Below, one piece after another: positions 16,127 through 24,159 of a stretch of 64,000 nucleotides of DNA. The DNA is from an uncultured Eubacteriales bacterium (GTDB lineage Bacteria > Bacillota > Clostridia > Oscillospirales > Oscillospiraceae). The stretch spans positions 32,090 to 96,089 of the forward strand of contig UQSF01000009.1 in NCBI GenBank assembly GCA_900543625.1. The letters are read 5' to 3'. Each line of letters begins with the position of its first letter. Position 1 is the stretch's first letter. Under the pieces are notes generated by a model. The model saw only the letters and a program-made list of their open reading frames with translations. It did no database searches and was not told the origin of the DNA. The translations under genes and the position numbers were made by a program.

Positions 16127-16159
16127 GTGCGATGCCGTCAATATGGGTAGAAATTTTGC

Positions 16160-16188
16160 TTGCCATTTTTCTGTTTTCGCTATATACT
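16160..16188 (+). promoter_or_regulatory. Promoter of the LacI family gene
   Basis: TTGCCA (16160-16165), 17 nt and TATACT (16183-16188) give a good promoter about 107 nt before the LacI start codon. Confidence 0.6.
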
Positions 16189-16295
16189 CCTCGTAGAAAT
16201 TGGTGAAACTGCAAAGGCGAAGCGCCCTTTTTTCGCTGAAAAATGCTTAAATTTTCAACACATGCGCCGTCATCTGTACTCTACTGGAGGTGCCT

Positions 16296-17354
16296 ATGAG
16301 CAGCAAACCCACCCTGCGCGACATCGCCGAGGCGACCGGTGTTTCCACCGCGAGCGTCTCCATGATCCTCAACGGAAAATCGCTGGAGCGTTTTTCGTCC
16401 GAGCGTGTGGCGAGCGTCCTGGCCGAGGCCGAGCGCATCGGCTACCGCACGCCGTCCGCCCGCTGCTCCGGCAAACAGATCGCCGTCCTCTCGCCGTCGG
16501 TCGCCAACCCCTACCACACCAAGATGATCGCCGGCATCGACGCCGCGGGGCACGCCGCCGGGTATCACACCGCGATCTACAACACCTACTGGAATCCCCG
16601 CACGGAGAGCCACCTGCTCGACTCGCTCGACTATTCGCGCGTGGCCGGCATCATCTTCGCCATGACGCCGACGCAGACGGCCAAGGTGCGCGAGCTGAGC
16701 CGCCGCGTGCCCATCGTCGCCGTCGGCGACCGCGTCACGGACTGCGGCATCGACACCGTGGACGTGGACAACTTCGGCGCGGCGCAGCTCGTGGCCAAGC
16801 ACCTCATCGACCTCGGCCACAAGCGCATCGCCTACCTGTCCACGGCGCTCAACGAGCACCACGTCTCCCGTATGCGCCGCGGCGAAGGACTGCAGGAGGC
16901 CTACCGCCGCTGGTGTCCGGAGGGCAGCGTGACCATCTGCTCGCACGTCAACTCCCTCGAGGCGGAGATCACCACGCCCGACCTCGAGTACCGCTCGGGA
17001 ATGGAGCTGGCCTACAAATGCCTGCGCAACGACAAGATCACCGGCATCGTCGCCATCAATGACATGGTGGCCTTCGGCGTGCTCGACGCGCTGCAGCGCG
17101 AGGGCTACCGCGTGCCGGAGGATTTCAGCCTCTGCGGGTTTGACAACGTCACGACCTCGGGCTATCAGCGCATCCAGCTCACGACCGTGGACAACAACAC
17201 CTTCAGCCACGGCAAGAGCGCCTTCAACCTGCTGCTCGAGCGCATCGAGGGCGGGCTCAACAGCCGCGAGGATCAGCCGATCAACCGCGTGGAATACCGC
17301 AGCCGACTCATCGTGCGCGGCAGCACCGGCAAGCCGCGCAGCGGCGGCCTGTAA
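16296..17354 (+). CDS. LacI family transcriptional regulator
   Basis: A 352-aa repressor. The N-terminal HTH reads TLRDIAEATGVSTASVSMILNG, followed by a hinge and a periplasmic-binding-protein-like ligand domain (ending near GFDNVTTSGY...LTTVDNN). The ATG at 16296 has TGGAGG five nt upstream; the in-frame GTG at 16290 overlaps that site. It is divergent from the TRAP operon and a perfect 18-bp palindrome lies between them, so it very likely controls the TRAP transporter and GDPD genes in response to their substrate. Two MgtC genes follow on the same strand, 24 nt downstream. Confidence 0.92.
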   Translation: MSSKPTLRDIAEATGVSTASVSMILNGKSLERFSSERVASVLAEAERIGYRTPSARCSGKQIAVLSPSVANPYHTKMIAGIDAAGHAAGYHTAIYNTYWNPRTESHLLDSLDYSRVAGIIFAMTPTQTAKVRELSRRVPIVAVGDRVTDCGIDTVDVDNFGAAQLVAKHLIDLGHKRIAYLSTALNEHHVSRMRRGEGLQEAYRRWCPEGSVTICSHVNSLEAEITTPDLEYRSGMELAYKCLRNDKITGIVAINDMVAFGVLDALQREGYRVPEDFSLCGFDNVTTSGYQRIQLTTVDNNTFSHGKSAFNLLLERIEGGLNSREDQPINRVEYRSRLIVRGSTGKPRSGGL

Positions 17355-17378
17355 CCAGCTCAGAAAGGAGCCGCATCT

Positions 17379-18104
17379 ATGGCGTCCGTACTCTCCTACC
17401 TGCGTGAACTGAATATCGTCACGATGATGCTGCGCATCCTCCTCGCCGTGCTCTGCGGCGGGCTGATCGGGCTTGAGCGCGAGCGCAAAAACCGCCCCGC
17501 CGGCTTTCGCACCTATATGCTCACGGCGCTCGGCGCGACGCTCACCGTGCTGCTGAGCCTGCAGCTCGACCAGATGCTCCACGGACCGTGGCGCGCGCTC
17601 GCCGAGAGCATCGGCGCGACGCAGGACGTGTCGCGCTTCGGCGCCGAGGCCGCAAAGGGCATCGGCTTTCTCGGCGCAGGCACGATCATCATCACCGCCC
17701 GCCAGCAGGTCAAGGGCCTGACCACCGCCGCCGGACTCTGGGCGAGCGCGTGTCTCGGCCTTACCATCGGCGCGGGCTTTTATGCCTGCGCGTTCATCTG
17801 CATCGCCTACATGGCGGCCTGCATGTACCTGCTGCCGCCGCTGGAGCAGCGGCTCACCCGCCGGGCGCACCACATCAACATCAGCCTCGAGATCGAGCGC
17901 ATGGAGCACCTCGGCGCGATCGTCGCGCATCTGCACGACGAGAACATCCGCATTTTCGACTTTGCCGTCAACCGCAACGGCACAGGCCCGCTGGCGAGCT
18001 TCCTGTGCCAGTTCAGCGCCATCCTGCCCGAGCGGCGCGACCACCCCGAGCTGCTGGCAGAGCTGTCGGCGCTTGAGGGCGTCATCCTCATCGAAGAGAT
18101 CTGA
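17379..18104 (+). CDS. MgtC/SapB family membrane protein (copy 1)
   Basis: A 241-aa protein. The MgtC/SapB domain holds about five membrane helices with CGGLIGLERERKNRPAGFRT (about 26-45), GIGFLGAGTII and VKGLTTAAGLWASA, the family's signature phrases. A cytosolic ACT-like domain of about 75 residues follows. MgtC proteins affect magnesium homeostasis and modulate membrane ATPases; transport itself is unproven. It lies between the LacI gene and a second MgtC gene, probably in one transcript. Confidence 0.9.
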   Translation: MASVLSYLRELNIVTMMLRILLAVLCGGLIGLERERKNRPAGFRTYMLTALGATLTVLLSLQLDQMLHGPWRALAESIGATQDVSRFGAEAAKGIGFLGAGTIIITARQQVKGLTTAAGLWASACLGLTIGAGFYACAFICIAYMAACMYLLPPLEQRLTRRAHHINISLEIERMEHLGAIVAHLHDENIRIFDFAVNRNGTGPLASFLCQFSAILPERRDHPELLAELSALEGVILIEEI

Positions 18105-18120
18105 GAAAGGAGGCTGTACC

Positions 18121-18822
18121 ATGCTGCATTGTTTTGATCCCATCCGTGATATGACCTTCTGGGCGATCCTCGCCCGTCTGACGCTGGCCGTCGTCTGCGG
18201 CGGGCTGATCGGCGCAGAGCGCGAGATCAAGCGCCGGCCCGCGGGCTTCCGCACGCACATTCTCATCTGCCTCGGCTCCGCCATCACGACGCTCACGAGC
18301 CAGTACCTGCTCTTCCAGCACCTGTATAACGACATCGCGCGTCTCGGCGCGCAGGTCATCTCCGGCATCGGCTTTGTCGGCGCGGGCACGATCATCGTCA
18401 CGCGTGACAAGCGCGTCAAAGGTCTGACCACCGCCGCCGGACTCTGGGCCGCGGCCATCATCGGCCTTGTCTGCGGCGCGGGCTATGCCGAGTGTGCCAT
18501 CTTCGCCACGGCCGTCGTGCTGCTGGTCGAGGTGGTGCTCGTGCGGCTGGAGACCCGGCTCACGAGCAAGAGCACCGATCTCACGCTCTACATTGAGTAC
18601 GCGCGCGCCGTGTGCATGGAGTCCGTGCTCGCCCTGCTGCGTGAGCGCAGCATCCGCATCGACAATCTCGAGATCAGCCGCATCTCGGACAGCGACGCCC
18701 CCGACGCGCCGCACCACTACTGCGCGCTCATCCCCATCCACAGCCGCACTCCGCTGCAGCCGGGCGACCTGCGCGGCGACCTGACCGCGCTGCCGGACAT
18801 GCTGGCCGTCGAGGAAATGTAA
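18121..18822 (+). CDS. MgtC/SapB family membrane protein (copy 2)
   Basis: A 233-aa paralogue of the preceding gene, sharing CGGLIG-ERE-KRRPAGFRTH, SGIGFVGAGTIIVTRDKRVKG and LTTAAGLWAAAIIG. It starts at the ATG at 18121 with AAGGAGG upstream, 16 nt after copy 1. The C-terminal domain is also ACT-like but diverged. Adjacent pairs of MgtC genes can encode partner subunits, so a hetero-oligomer is plausible. It is the last gene before repeat copy A. Confidence 0.9.
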   Translation: MLHCFDPIRDMTFWAILARLTLAVVCGGLIGAEREIKRRPAGFRTHILICLGSAITTLTSQYLLFQHLYNDIARLGAQVISGIGFVGAGTIIVTRDKRVKGLTTAAGLWAAAIIGLVCGAGYAECAIFATAVVLLVEVVLVRLETRLTSKSTDLTLYIEYARAVCMESVLALLRERSIRIDNLEISRISDSDAPDAPHHYCALIPIHSRTPLQPGDLRGDLTALPDMLAVEEM

Positions 18823-18835
18823 CGAAAACGAACAA

Positions 18836-19092
18836 GGGGCGGACGCCGCATGGCGTCCGCCCCTGTGACTGTCAAAAAGTATTACTTTTTGACAAAGGGA
18901 TTTGCGGCCTGACTGCAGCGCACGCGCTGTCCGCCTTTGACGGACGGCGCGCACGTTTGCAGGCCGAGAAGTATTTTCTCCGCCGCACATGTCGCCGGAG
19001 AAAATGATCGGACTTTCTTTGCGCCTGCGGGCGCAAACTCTGCGAGGCTATTTGGATAAACTGAGAGGGCGGACGCCATGCGGCGTCCGCCC
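18836..19092 (-). repeat. Multi-hairpin intergenic element, copy A
   Basis: This fills the convergent gap between MgtC copy 2 and RuvX, reading on the minus strand. Parts in forward coordinates: locus hairpin GGGGCGGACGCC/GGCGTCCGCCCC (18836-18863); perfect 25-bp palindrome with arms TGTCAAAAAGTA (18870-18894); a GTCCG-type hairpin (about 18925-18955); core stem ATTTTCTCCG/CGGAGAAAAT around the conserved ACATGT loop (18973-19005); TTTGCGCC/GGCGCAAA stem (19018-19037); and a second locus hairpin GGGCGGACGCC/GGCGTCCGCCC (19067-19092). The outer hairpins are copies of each other and can act as terminators for the two convergent genes. Confidence 0.8.
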
Positions 19093-19126
19093 CTTGTTGT
19101 TCTTCAAGATGTTTTGCGGCGTTTTC

Positions 19127-19537
19127 TCAGCGCAGCGTGCCGAGATAGCCCTCGAGGATCAGGCTCGCCGCGACGGCGTCGACCGTCCGGCGGTGCTTTT
19201 TCTCCTTGCGGCCGTTGGCGTGCAGGATGCCGTGCGCCTCGATGGAGCTGCGCCGCTCGTCCCAGAGCACGACCTCCAGCCCCGTCGCCTCCGTGAGCCG
19301 CTGCGCAACCATGCGGCTCTTTTCCGCGCGCGGGCCTTCCGTGCCGTCCATATTCTTCGGCAGACCGAGCACGATGCGCTCCACGCCCTCGGTGCGCACC
19401 ACGTCCGCGATCGCCGCGACCGCGCGCTCCAGATTCCACTCCGTGAGCGTCCACGCCCGGCCGCAAAGCGTGGCCGAGGCGTCCGAGAGCGCGAGCCCGA
19501 TGCGCGCGTCGCCGTAATCAATGCCCAGAATTCTCAT
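19127..19537 (-). CDS. ruvX: Putative pre-16S rRNA nuclease / Holliday junction resolvase-like RuvX
   Basis: A 136-aa RNase H-fold protein of the YqgF/RuvX family, which processes the 5' end of 16S rRNA and has been linked to junction resolution. Motifs: MRILGIDYGDARIGLALSD (catalytic Asp at 7), IVLGLPKNMDGTEGP and LWDERRSS with the C-terminal Asp in VDAVAASLIL. I chose the ATG at 19537 (GGAGGG upstream); the open frame further upstream lies inside folC. It overlaps the folC 3' end by 20 nt. Confidence 0.9.
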   Translation of the reverse strand: MRILGIDYGDARIGLALSDASATLCGRAWTLTEWNLERAVAAIADVVRTEGVERIVLGLPKNMDGTEGPRAEKSRMVAQRLTEATGLEVVLWDERRSSIEAHGILHANGRKEKKHRRTVDAVAASLILEGYLGTLR

Positions 19538-20804
19538 CGTGTTCCCTCCGCAGATAGGTTCGGATCGCGCCCGCCATGTACAGCGAGCCGACCGCGCAGA
19601 TGACATCGTCCTCCCCCGCCTGCGCGAGCGCGCGCGCCGCAGCCTGCGCGGGGTCGGGGCAGACCGTCACCGGTTTTCCAAAGCGCTGCAAATACGCCCC
19701 CAGCTCCTCCGCCGGCAGCGCGCGCGGCGAGAGCGGCGTTACCGCGATGTAGGCCGCGGCATACGGGTCGAGCTGCGCGATCAGATCGGGATAGTCCTTA
19801 TCCGCGAGCACACCCACGAGCAGCGTGATGCGCCGGCCGGGGAAATAGCGCGCGAGATTGTCCGCCACGGTCTGCGCGCACTGCGGGTTGTGCCCGCCGT
19901 CGAGCACGAACCACGGCGCGCGCCGCAGCACCTCGAACCGCGCCGGCCAGCGCACCTGCGCAAGCCCCGCGTGCACGGCCGCATCCGGGATGCGCCAGCC
20001 GCGTGTGCGCAGCGCCGCCACCGTCTCGAGCGCGACGGCCGCATTGCGCAGCTGATGCCTGCCGAGCAGCGGCAGGTCATACACCGCGCCGCGATAGGAA
20101 AAGGTCTGCCCGTCCACGCTGTCGCGCAGCGGCTCGATGGCGTCCGCGTCCGCCTCCGTGAGCGGGATGCCCAGCCGGGCGCACGTCTCGTGCAGCACCG
20201 CGCGCACCTCCGGCACCTGCGGATAGCTGACGGCGCGCGTTCCGGGCTTGAGGATGCCCGCCTTCTCGCGCGCGATCTGCGCGAGCGTGTCGCCGAGGAT
20301 CTCCGTGTGGTCCAGCCCGATGTTCGTGATGACGGCACATGCCGGCGCACCGATGACATTCGTCGCGTCCAGCCGGCCGCCGAGCCCGACCTCGAGCACC
20401 ACGATGTCGCAGCCGCGGCGCTGAAACCAGAGCATGGCCGCCGCCGTCACGAGCTCAAACTCCGTCGGCTGGTCGTCCATGGCCGCAATGCACGGCTGCA
20501 GCGTCTCGCACGCGGCAGCAAGCTCCGCGTCCGGGATCGGCTGGCCGTTTACCTGCATACGCTCGGCGAATTGCTCGAGAAACGGGGACGTGAACAGCCC
20601 CGTCGTATAGCCTGCCGCCTGCAAGACGGCCGCGAGCATCGCCGCCGTGCTGCCCTTGCCGTTCGTGCCCGCGATGTGCACGAACTGCAGCGTGTCCTGC
20701 GGGTCGCCGATGCGGTGCAGCAGCTCGCGCACACGCGACAGCCCCGGACGAGATCCGCGCCACTCGACGCCCCGGATCAGCGCCCGCGCCTCTTCTATGG
20801 TCAT
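19518..20804 (-). CDS. folC: Bifunctional folylpolyglutamate synthase / dihydrofolate synthase
   Basis: A 428-aa Mur-ligase-type enzyme that adds glutamate to folates using ATP. The P-loop HIAGTNGKGSTAAML is near residue 43, the Mg/ATP region VLEVGLGGRLDATN near 135, NIGLDHTEILGDTLAQIAREKAGI near 155 and WFVLDGGHNPQC near 300. Its length fits FolC. It is transcribed toward ruvX from a strong promoter shared back to back with the AEC transporter gene. Confidence 0.93.
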   Translation of the reverse strand: MTIEEARALIRGVEWRGSRPGLSRVRELLHRIGDPQDTLQFVHIAGTNGKGSTAAMLAAVLQAAGYTTGLFTSPFLEQFAERMQVNGQPIPDAELAAACETLQPCIAAMDDQPTEFELVTAAAMLWFQRRGCDIVVLEVGLGGRLDATNVIGAPACAVITNIGLDHTEILGDTLAQIAREKAGILKPGTRAVSYPQVPEVRAVLHETCARLGIPLTEADADAIEPLRDSVDGQTFSYRGAVYDLPLLGRHQLRNAAVALETVAALRTRGWRIPDAAVHAGLAQVRWPARFEVLRRAPWFVLDGGHNPQCAQTVADNLARYFPGRRITLLVGVLADKDYPDLIAQLDPYAAAYIAVTPLSPRALPAEELGAYLQRFGKPVTVCPDPAQAAARALAQAGEDDVICAVGSLYMAGAIRTYLRREHDENSGH

Positions 20805-20843
20805 TACGCAGTACCTCCCGCGTGAAAAAAATCAAACGGAAGA

Positions 20844-20872
20844 ATTATATCACATTTCATGCCGCGCAGCAA
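20844..20872 (-). promoter_or_regulatory. Promoter of folC-ruvX
   Basis: On the minus strand TTGCTG (20872-20867), a 17-nt spacer and TATAAT (20849-20844) lie about 40 nt before the folC start codon. Confidence 0.7.
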
Positions 20873-20881
20873 CCTGCACCC

Positions 20882-20910
20882 TTGCAATTTGCCTACGGTG
20901 GGAGTAAACT
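20882..20910 (+). promoter_or_regulatory. Promoter of the AEC transporter gene
   Basis: TTGCAA (20882-20887), 17 nt and TAAACT (20905-20910) lie about 60 nt before the AEC start codon. Confidence 0.6.
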
Positions 20911-20971
20911 ATGAAATGCTCGTTTTTTCGCCGGTTTTCTCCGGTTTTCTAAATTCCCCCCCGAAGGTGGT

Positions 20972-21916
20972 ATGCAAATGGAGAATCTCATCATTTCTGT
21001 CCATGCGATCCTGCCGATGTTCCTCGTGATGGCGCTCGGCTACGGCGCGCGCTGTCTCGGCTGGATCCGCCGGGAGGAGATCTTGAACATCAACAGGATC
21101 GCCTTCCGCATCTTTCTGCCGTGCCTGTTGTTTTATAATGTATACTGCTCCGATCTGTCCGGCTCGTTCGACCCGCTGCTGATCGCCTATGCCGTCGGCG
21201 GCGTGCTGCTGTCGTTCGCGCTGGCGCTCGGCTACACGCTGCTCACGGAGAAGCTGCCAGAGCGCCGCGGCGTGATGATCCAGGGTATGTTCCGCAGCAA
21301 CTACGTCATCATGGGCATCCCCGTGGCGACGGCGCTGCTCGGCGCGGATCAGCTCGGCACGGTCTCGATCCTGATCGCGATCATCGTGCCGATCTTCAAC
21401 ATGATGTCCATCATCGTTCTGGAGGTATTTCGCGGCCAGAAGCCGAAGCCGCTGCACATCCTCGGCCAGATCGCAAAAAACCCGCTCGTCATCGCCTCCG
21501 TGCTCGGCGTGCTGGCGCTGGTGGCAAAGATCCGCCTGCCGTACATCCTGGAAAAGACGGTGCAGAGCGTGAGCGGCATCGCCTCGCCCCTGCAGCTGTT
21601 TCTGCTCGGCGCGTTTTTCCAGTTCTCCGGTCTGCGGCGCTATGTGCGCGAGCTCACGGCCGTCGTGGCGGCAAAGCTCATCGTGTTCCCGGGGCTGTTT
21701 CTGGGGCTCGGCGCGCTGCTCGGCTTCCGGGATGCGGCGTTCGTGTCGCTGCTGGGTGTGTTCGCCTCACCGACCGCCGTCAACTCCTTCACCATGGCGC
21801 AGCAGATGGGCGGCGACGCGGAGCTCGCCGGCGACACCGTCGTCGTGACCTCGGCCGTGAGCATGCTGACGATGTTTCTGTGGGTCTTTCTGTTCAAATC
21901 CCTCGGGATGTTCTGA
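20972..21916 (+). CDS. AEC family transporter (auxin efflux carrier / malonate-type)
   Basis: A 314-aa membrane protein with about ten helices in two halves. FLVMALGYGARCLGWI, LPCLLFYNVY, MFRSNYVIMGIPVA and ASPTAVNSFTMAQQMGGD are typical AEC phrases. Bacterial members move malate, malonate, citrate or other carboxylates. The ATG at 20972 follows GAAGGTGG; a second in-frame ATG at 20978 is possible. It stands alone between the folC promoter region and trkH. Confidence 0.88.
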   Translation: MQMENLIISVHAILPMFLVMALGYGARCLGWIRREEILNINRIAFRIFLPCLLFYNVYCSDLSGSFDPLLIAYAVGGVLLSFALALGYTLLTEKLPERRGVMIQGMFRSNYVIMGIPVATALLGADQLGTVSILIAIIVPIFNMMSIIVLEVFRGQKPKPLHILGQIAKNPLVIASVLGVLALVAKIRLPYILEKTVQSVSGIASPLQLFLLGAFFQFSGLRRYVRELTAVVAAKLIVFPGLFLGLGALLGFRDAAFVSLLGVFASPTAVNSFTMAQQMGGDAELAGDTVVVTSAVSMLTMFLWVFLFKSLGMF

Positions 21917-21927
21917 GCGTTCGGGAC

Positions 21928-21956
21928 TTCACAAATCGGGTGAAACGGCGTATAAT
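21928..21956 (+). promoter_or_regulatory. Promoter of the TrkH gene
   Basis: TTCACA (21928-21933), a 17-nt spacer and TATAAT (21951-21956) lie 45 nt before the TrkH start codon. Confidence 0.65.
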
Positions 21957-22001
21957 ATTTTATTACGCAACAGTTCATCATGATATAAAGAGGACAACAC
22001 C

Positions 22002-23441
22002 ATGAATTTTCGAATGATCGGGCAGGTCATCGGCCGCGTGCTGTGCATCGAGGCGGCACTGATGCTTCTGCCGATGGTCGCAGCTTTGGCATACGGCGAG
22101 TCGCCGGCGCCGTTTCTGATCACGATCGCCGTCACCGGCGGCATCGGGCTGGTCATGTGGCGCGTGCGCGCAAAATCCGGCGGCATGACCGCGCGCGACG
22201 GTTTTCTGATCGTCGGCCTGTCGTGGATCGCCATGTCGCTGTTCGGCGCGCTGCTGTTCGTGCTCACGGGCGACATCCCGAACTACGTCGACGCCCTGTT
22301 TGAGACGATCTCGGGTCTGACCACGACCGGCGCCAGCGTCGTCACGGCTCCGGAGGAAATGACCCGCGGCGGCATGTTCTGGCGGCTGTTCACGCACTGG
22401 ATCGGCGGCATGGGCATCCTCGTGTTCGTGCTGGCCGTGCTGCCCATGAGCGGCAACCGCTCGATGCACATCATGCGCGCCGAGGTGCCCGGCCCGACGG
22501 TCGGCAAGCTCGTGCCGCGCATCCGCAAGACCGCCTCCATCCTCTACCTGCTGTACATCGCGCTCACGCTCGTGGAGATGGTTCTGCTCATCGCCGGCGG
22601 CATGAGCTTTTACGATGCGCTGCTGCACGCGTTCGCCACCGCCGGCACCGGCGGCCTGTCCACGCGCGCGCTGAGCATCGGCTACTACAACAGCGCCTAT
22701 ATCGACATCGTCGTGGGCGTGTTCATGATACTCTTCGGCGTCAACTTCAGCCTGTATTACCTCATTCTGCTCGGCAACATCCGCACCGCGCTGCGCAACG
22801 AGGAGCTGCGCTGGTTCCTCGGTGTGATCGCCTTTTCCGTCATCACGATCGCATTCGACATCCGCAATCTCTACGGCGGTGTCGGCCACGCGCTGCGCTA
22901 TTCGTTCTTCCAGGTCACATCGATCATCTCTACGACCGGCTTTGCCACCGCGGACTTCAATCTCTGGCCGGAATACTCCAAGTTCCTGCTCGTGCTGCTG
23001 ATGTTTGTCGGCGGCTGCGCCGGCAGCACCGCCGGCGGTCTGAAGCTCTCGCGCGTGATGCTGCTGTTCAAATCCTGCACGATCGAGGTCAAGAAGATGC
23101 TGCGCCCGCGCTGCGTAGAAAACGTCCGTCTCGACGGCAAGCCGGTCGACGGGCAGACCGTCTACAACGCCCTGACGTATTTCACGTTCTACATCATCAT
23201 CCTGCTCATCGCCGGGCTGATCGTGTCGCTTGACGGGCTGGACTTCACGACGAATTTCACCGCCGCACTCTCGTGCCTGTCCAACGTCGGGCCGGGGCTC
23301 TCCCTCGTCGGACCGACCGGGAGCTTTGCGATCTTCTCGCCGCTGAGCAAGATCGTGCTCATGATCTGTATGCTGCTCGGCCGTCTGGAGATTTTCCCGC
23401 TGCTGCTGCTGTTCGTGCCGTTCACTTGGCGCTGGAAGTGA
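22002..23441 (+). CDS. TrkH/KtrB family potassium uptake channel subunit
   Basis: A 479-aa membrane protein with four M1-P-M2 repeats. Selectivity-filter-like loops are visible: TISGLTTTGASVV (about 98), ATAGTGGLSTRAL (about 212), SIISTTGFATADF (about 308) and SCLSNVGPGLSLVG (about 425). GGCAGSTAGGLKLSR is the conserved loop after the third repeat. These proteins pass K+ (with or without Na+) and need a cytosolic TrkA/KtrA ring for gating. No trkA gene is in this window, so the partner is encoded elsewhere. Confidence 0.92.
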   Translation: MNFRMIGQVIGRVLCIEAALMLLPMVAALAYGESPAPFLITIAVTGGIGLVMWRVRAKSGGMTARDGFLIVGLSWIAMSLFGALLFVLTGDIPNYVDALFETISGLTTTGASVVTAPEEMTRGGMFWRLFTHWIGGMGILVFVLAVLPMSGNRSMHIMRAEVPGPTVGKLVPRIRKTASILYLLYIALTLVEMVLLIAGGMSFYDALLHAFATAGTGGLSTRALSIGYYNSAYIDIVVGVFMILFGVNFSLYYLILLGNIRTALRNEELRWFLGVIAFSVITIAFDIRNLYGGVGHALRYSFFQVTSIISTTGFATADFNLWPEYSKFLLVLLMFVGGCAGSTAGGLKLSRVMLLFKSCTIEVKKMLRPRCVENVRLDGKPVDGQTVYNALTYFTFYIIILLIAGLIVSLDGLDFTTNFTAALSCLSNVGPGLSLVGPTGSFAIFSPLSKIVLMICMLLGRLEIFPLLLLFVPFTWRWK

Positions 23442-23476
23442 GCGCAGACCCCGGATGCCCCATTTGGATAACGATG

Positions 23477-23518
23477 ACCCCCGCTGTGCAAGACGCGTCT
23501 TGCGCAGCGGGGGTTTTC
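23477..23518 (+). terminator. Strong terminator after trkH
   Basis: A 19-bp arm-to-arm palindrome (ACCCCCGCTG... to ...CAGCGGGGGT, one G-T pair) ends at 23514 and is followed by TTTT. It begins 35 nt after the TrkH stop. Confidence 0.88.
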
Positions 23519-23562
23519 CTATGCCGCGGCTCTGAGGCGCTGCCGTCAGGCAGCTATCCCCC

Positions 23563-23825
23563 GTCAAAAAAGGAATACTTTTTTGACAATAACGACCCCG
23601 CAGGCGATTGCCCGCGGGGTGACGGCTCAGCTTGTTCAAAAACCTCGCAGAGTTTCGCCGCCGCAGCGGCGAAAGAAAGTCTCGATCATTTTCTCCGGCG
23701 ACATGTGCGGCTGAGAAAATACTTCTCAGACTGCAAGTGTGGAATTTGTGTGCCCTAGGCGCACAAATTATGCGCGCAGCAGACTGCAGCCCCTTTGTCA
23801 AAAAGGAATACTTTTTGACAGCGGC
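23563..23825 (+). repeat. Multi-hairpin intergenic element, copy B (first tandem unit)
   Basis: A plus-oriented copy. Its parts are a left palindrome based on GTCAAAAAAG (23563-23587), a partly decayed hairpin ACCCCGCAGG...CGCGGGGT (23595-23620), the TTTCGCCGC/GCGGCGAAA stem with CGCA loop, the core stem ATTTTCTC/GAGAAAAT around the conserved ACATGT loop (23688-23720), an AATTTGTGTGCC/GGCGCACAAATT hairpin, and a right palindrome (23796-23820). It is followed directly by copy C. No coding capacity with a ribosome site was found. Confidence 0.8.
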
Positions 23826-24084
23826 AACCCCGCAGGCTCTTGCCCACGGAGTGTCGGCTCAGCTTGTCCAAAAGCCTCGCAGAGTTTCGCCGCCGCAGCG
23901 GCGAAAGAAAGTCAAATCATTTTCTCAGGCGACATGTGCGGCTGAGAAAATACTTCTCAGGCTGCAAGTGTGGAATTTGCGTGCCGCAGGCGCACAAATT
24001 ATGCGCGCAGCAGACTGCAGCCCCTTTGTCAAAAAGTAACACTTTTTGACAGCGACAACCCCGCAGGCCGAAGCCTGCGGGGTT
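23826..24084 (+). repeat. Multi-hairpin intergenic element, copy C (second tandem unit)
   Basis: A direct repeat of copy B with an exact 231-nt offset: the AACCCCGCAGGC-type hairpins start at 23595, 23826 and 24057. The core stem here is ATTTTCTCAG/CTGAGAAAAT, fully paired. The right palindrome TGTCAAAAAGTAACA... ends at 24051. The last hairpin AACCCCGCAGGC/GCCTGCGGGGTT (24057-24084) is perfect and probably terminates the minus-strand YkvI-like gene. The region 23442-24159 thus holds a terminator and this array but no gene. Confidence 0.8.
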
Positions 24085-24159
24085 GCCTCTCTACGACGCT
24101 GCAAGCGCAGCGGTCAGTATTTCTTAATTGGGACGCCGGAGAGCTGCGCCTTCGTCAGA

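Noticed and set aside
23632..24039. Open frames through repeat copies B and C (and similar frames in A and D) that share phrases such as ATCAAEKILL and PFVKK.
   Set aside because: The shared phrases follow from shared nucleotides. The frames have no consistent start or ribosome site, the stop position changes between copies, and the base changes keep hairpin pairing rather than codons.
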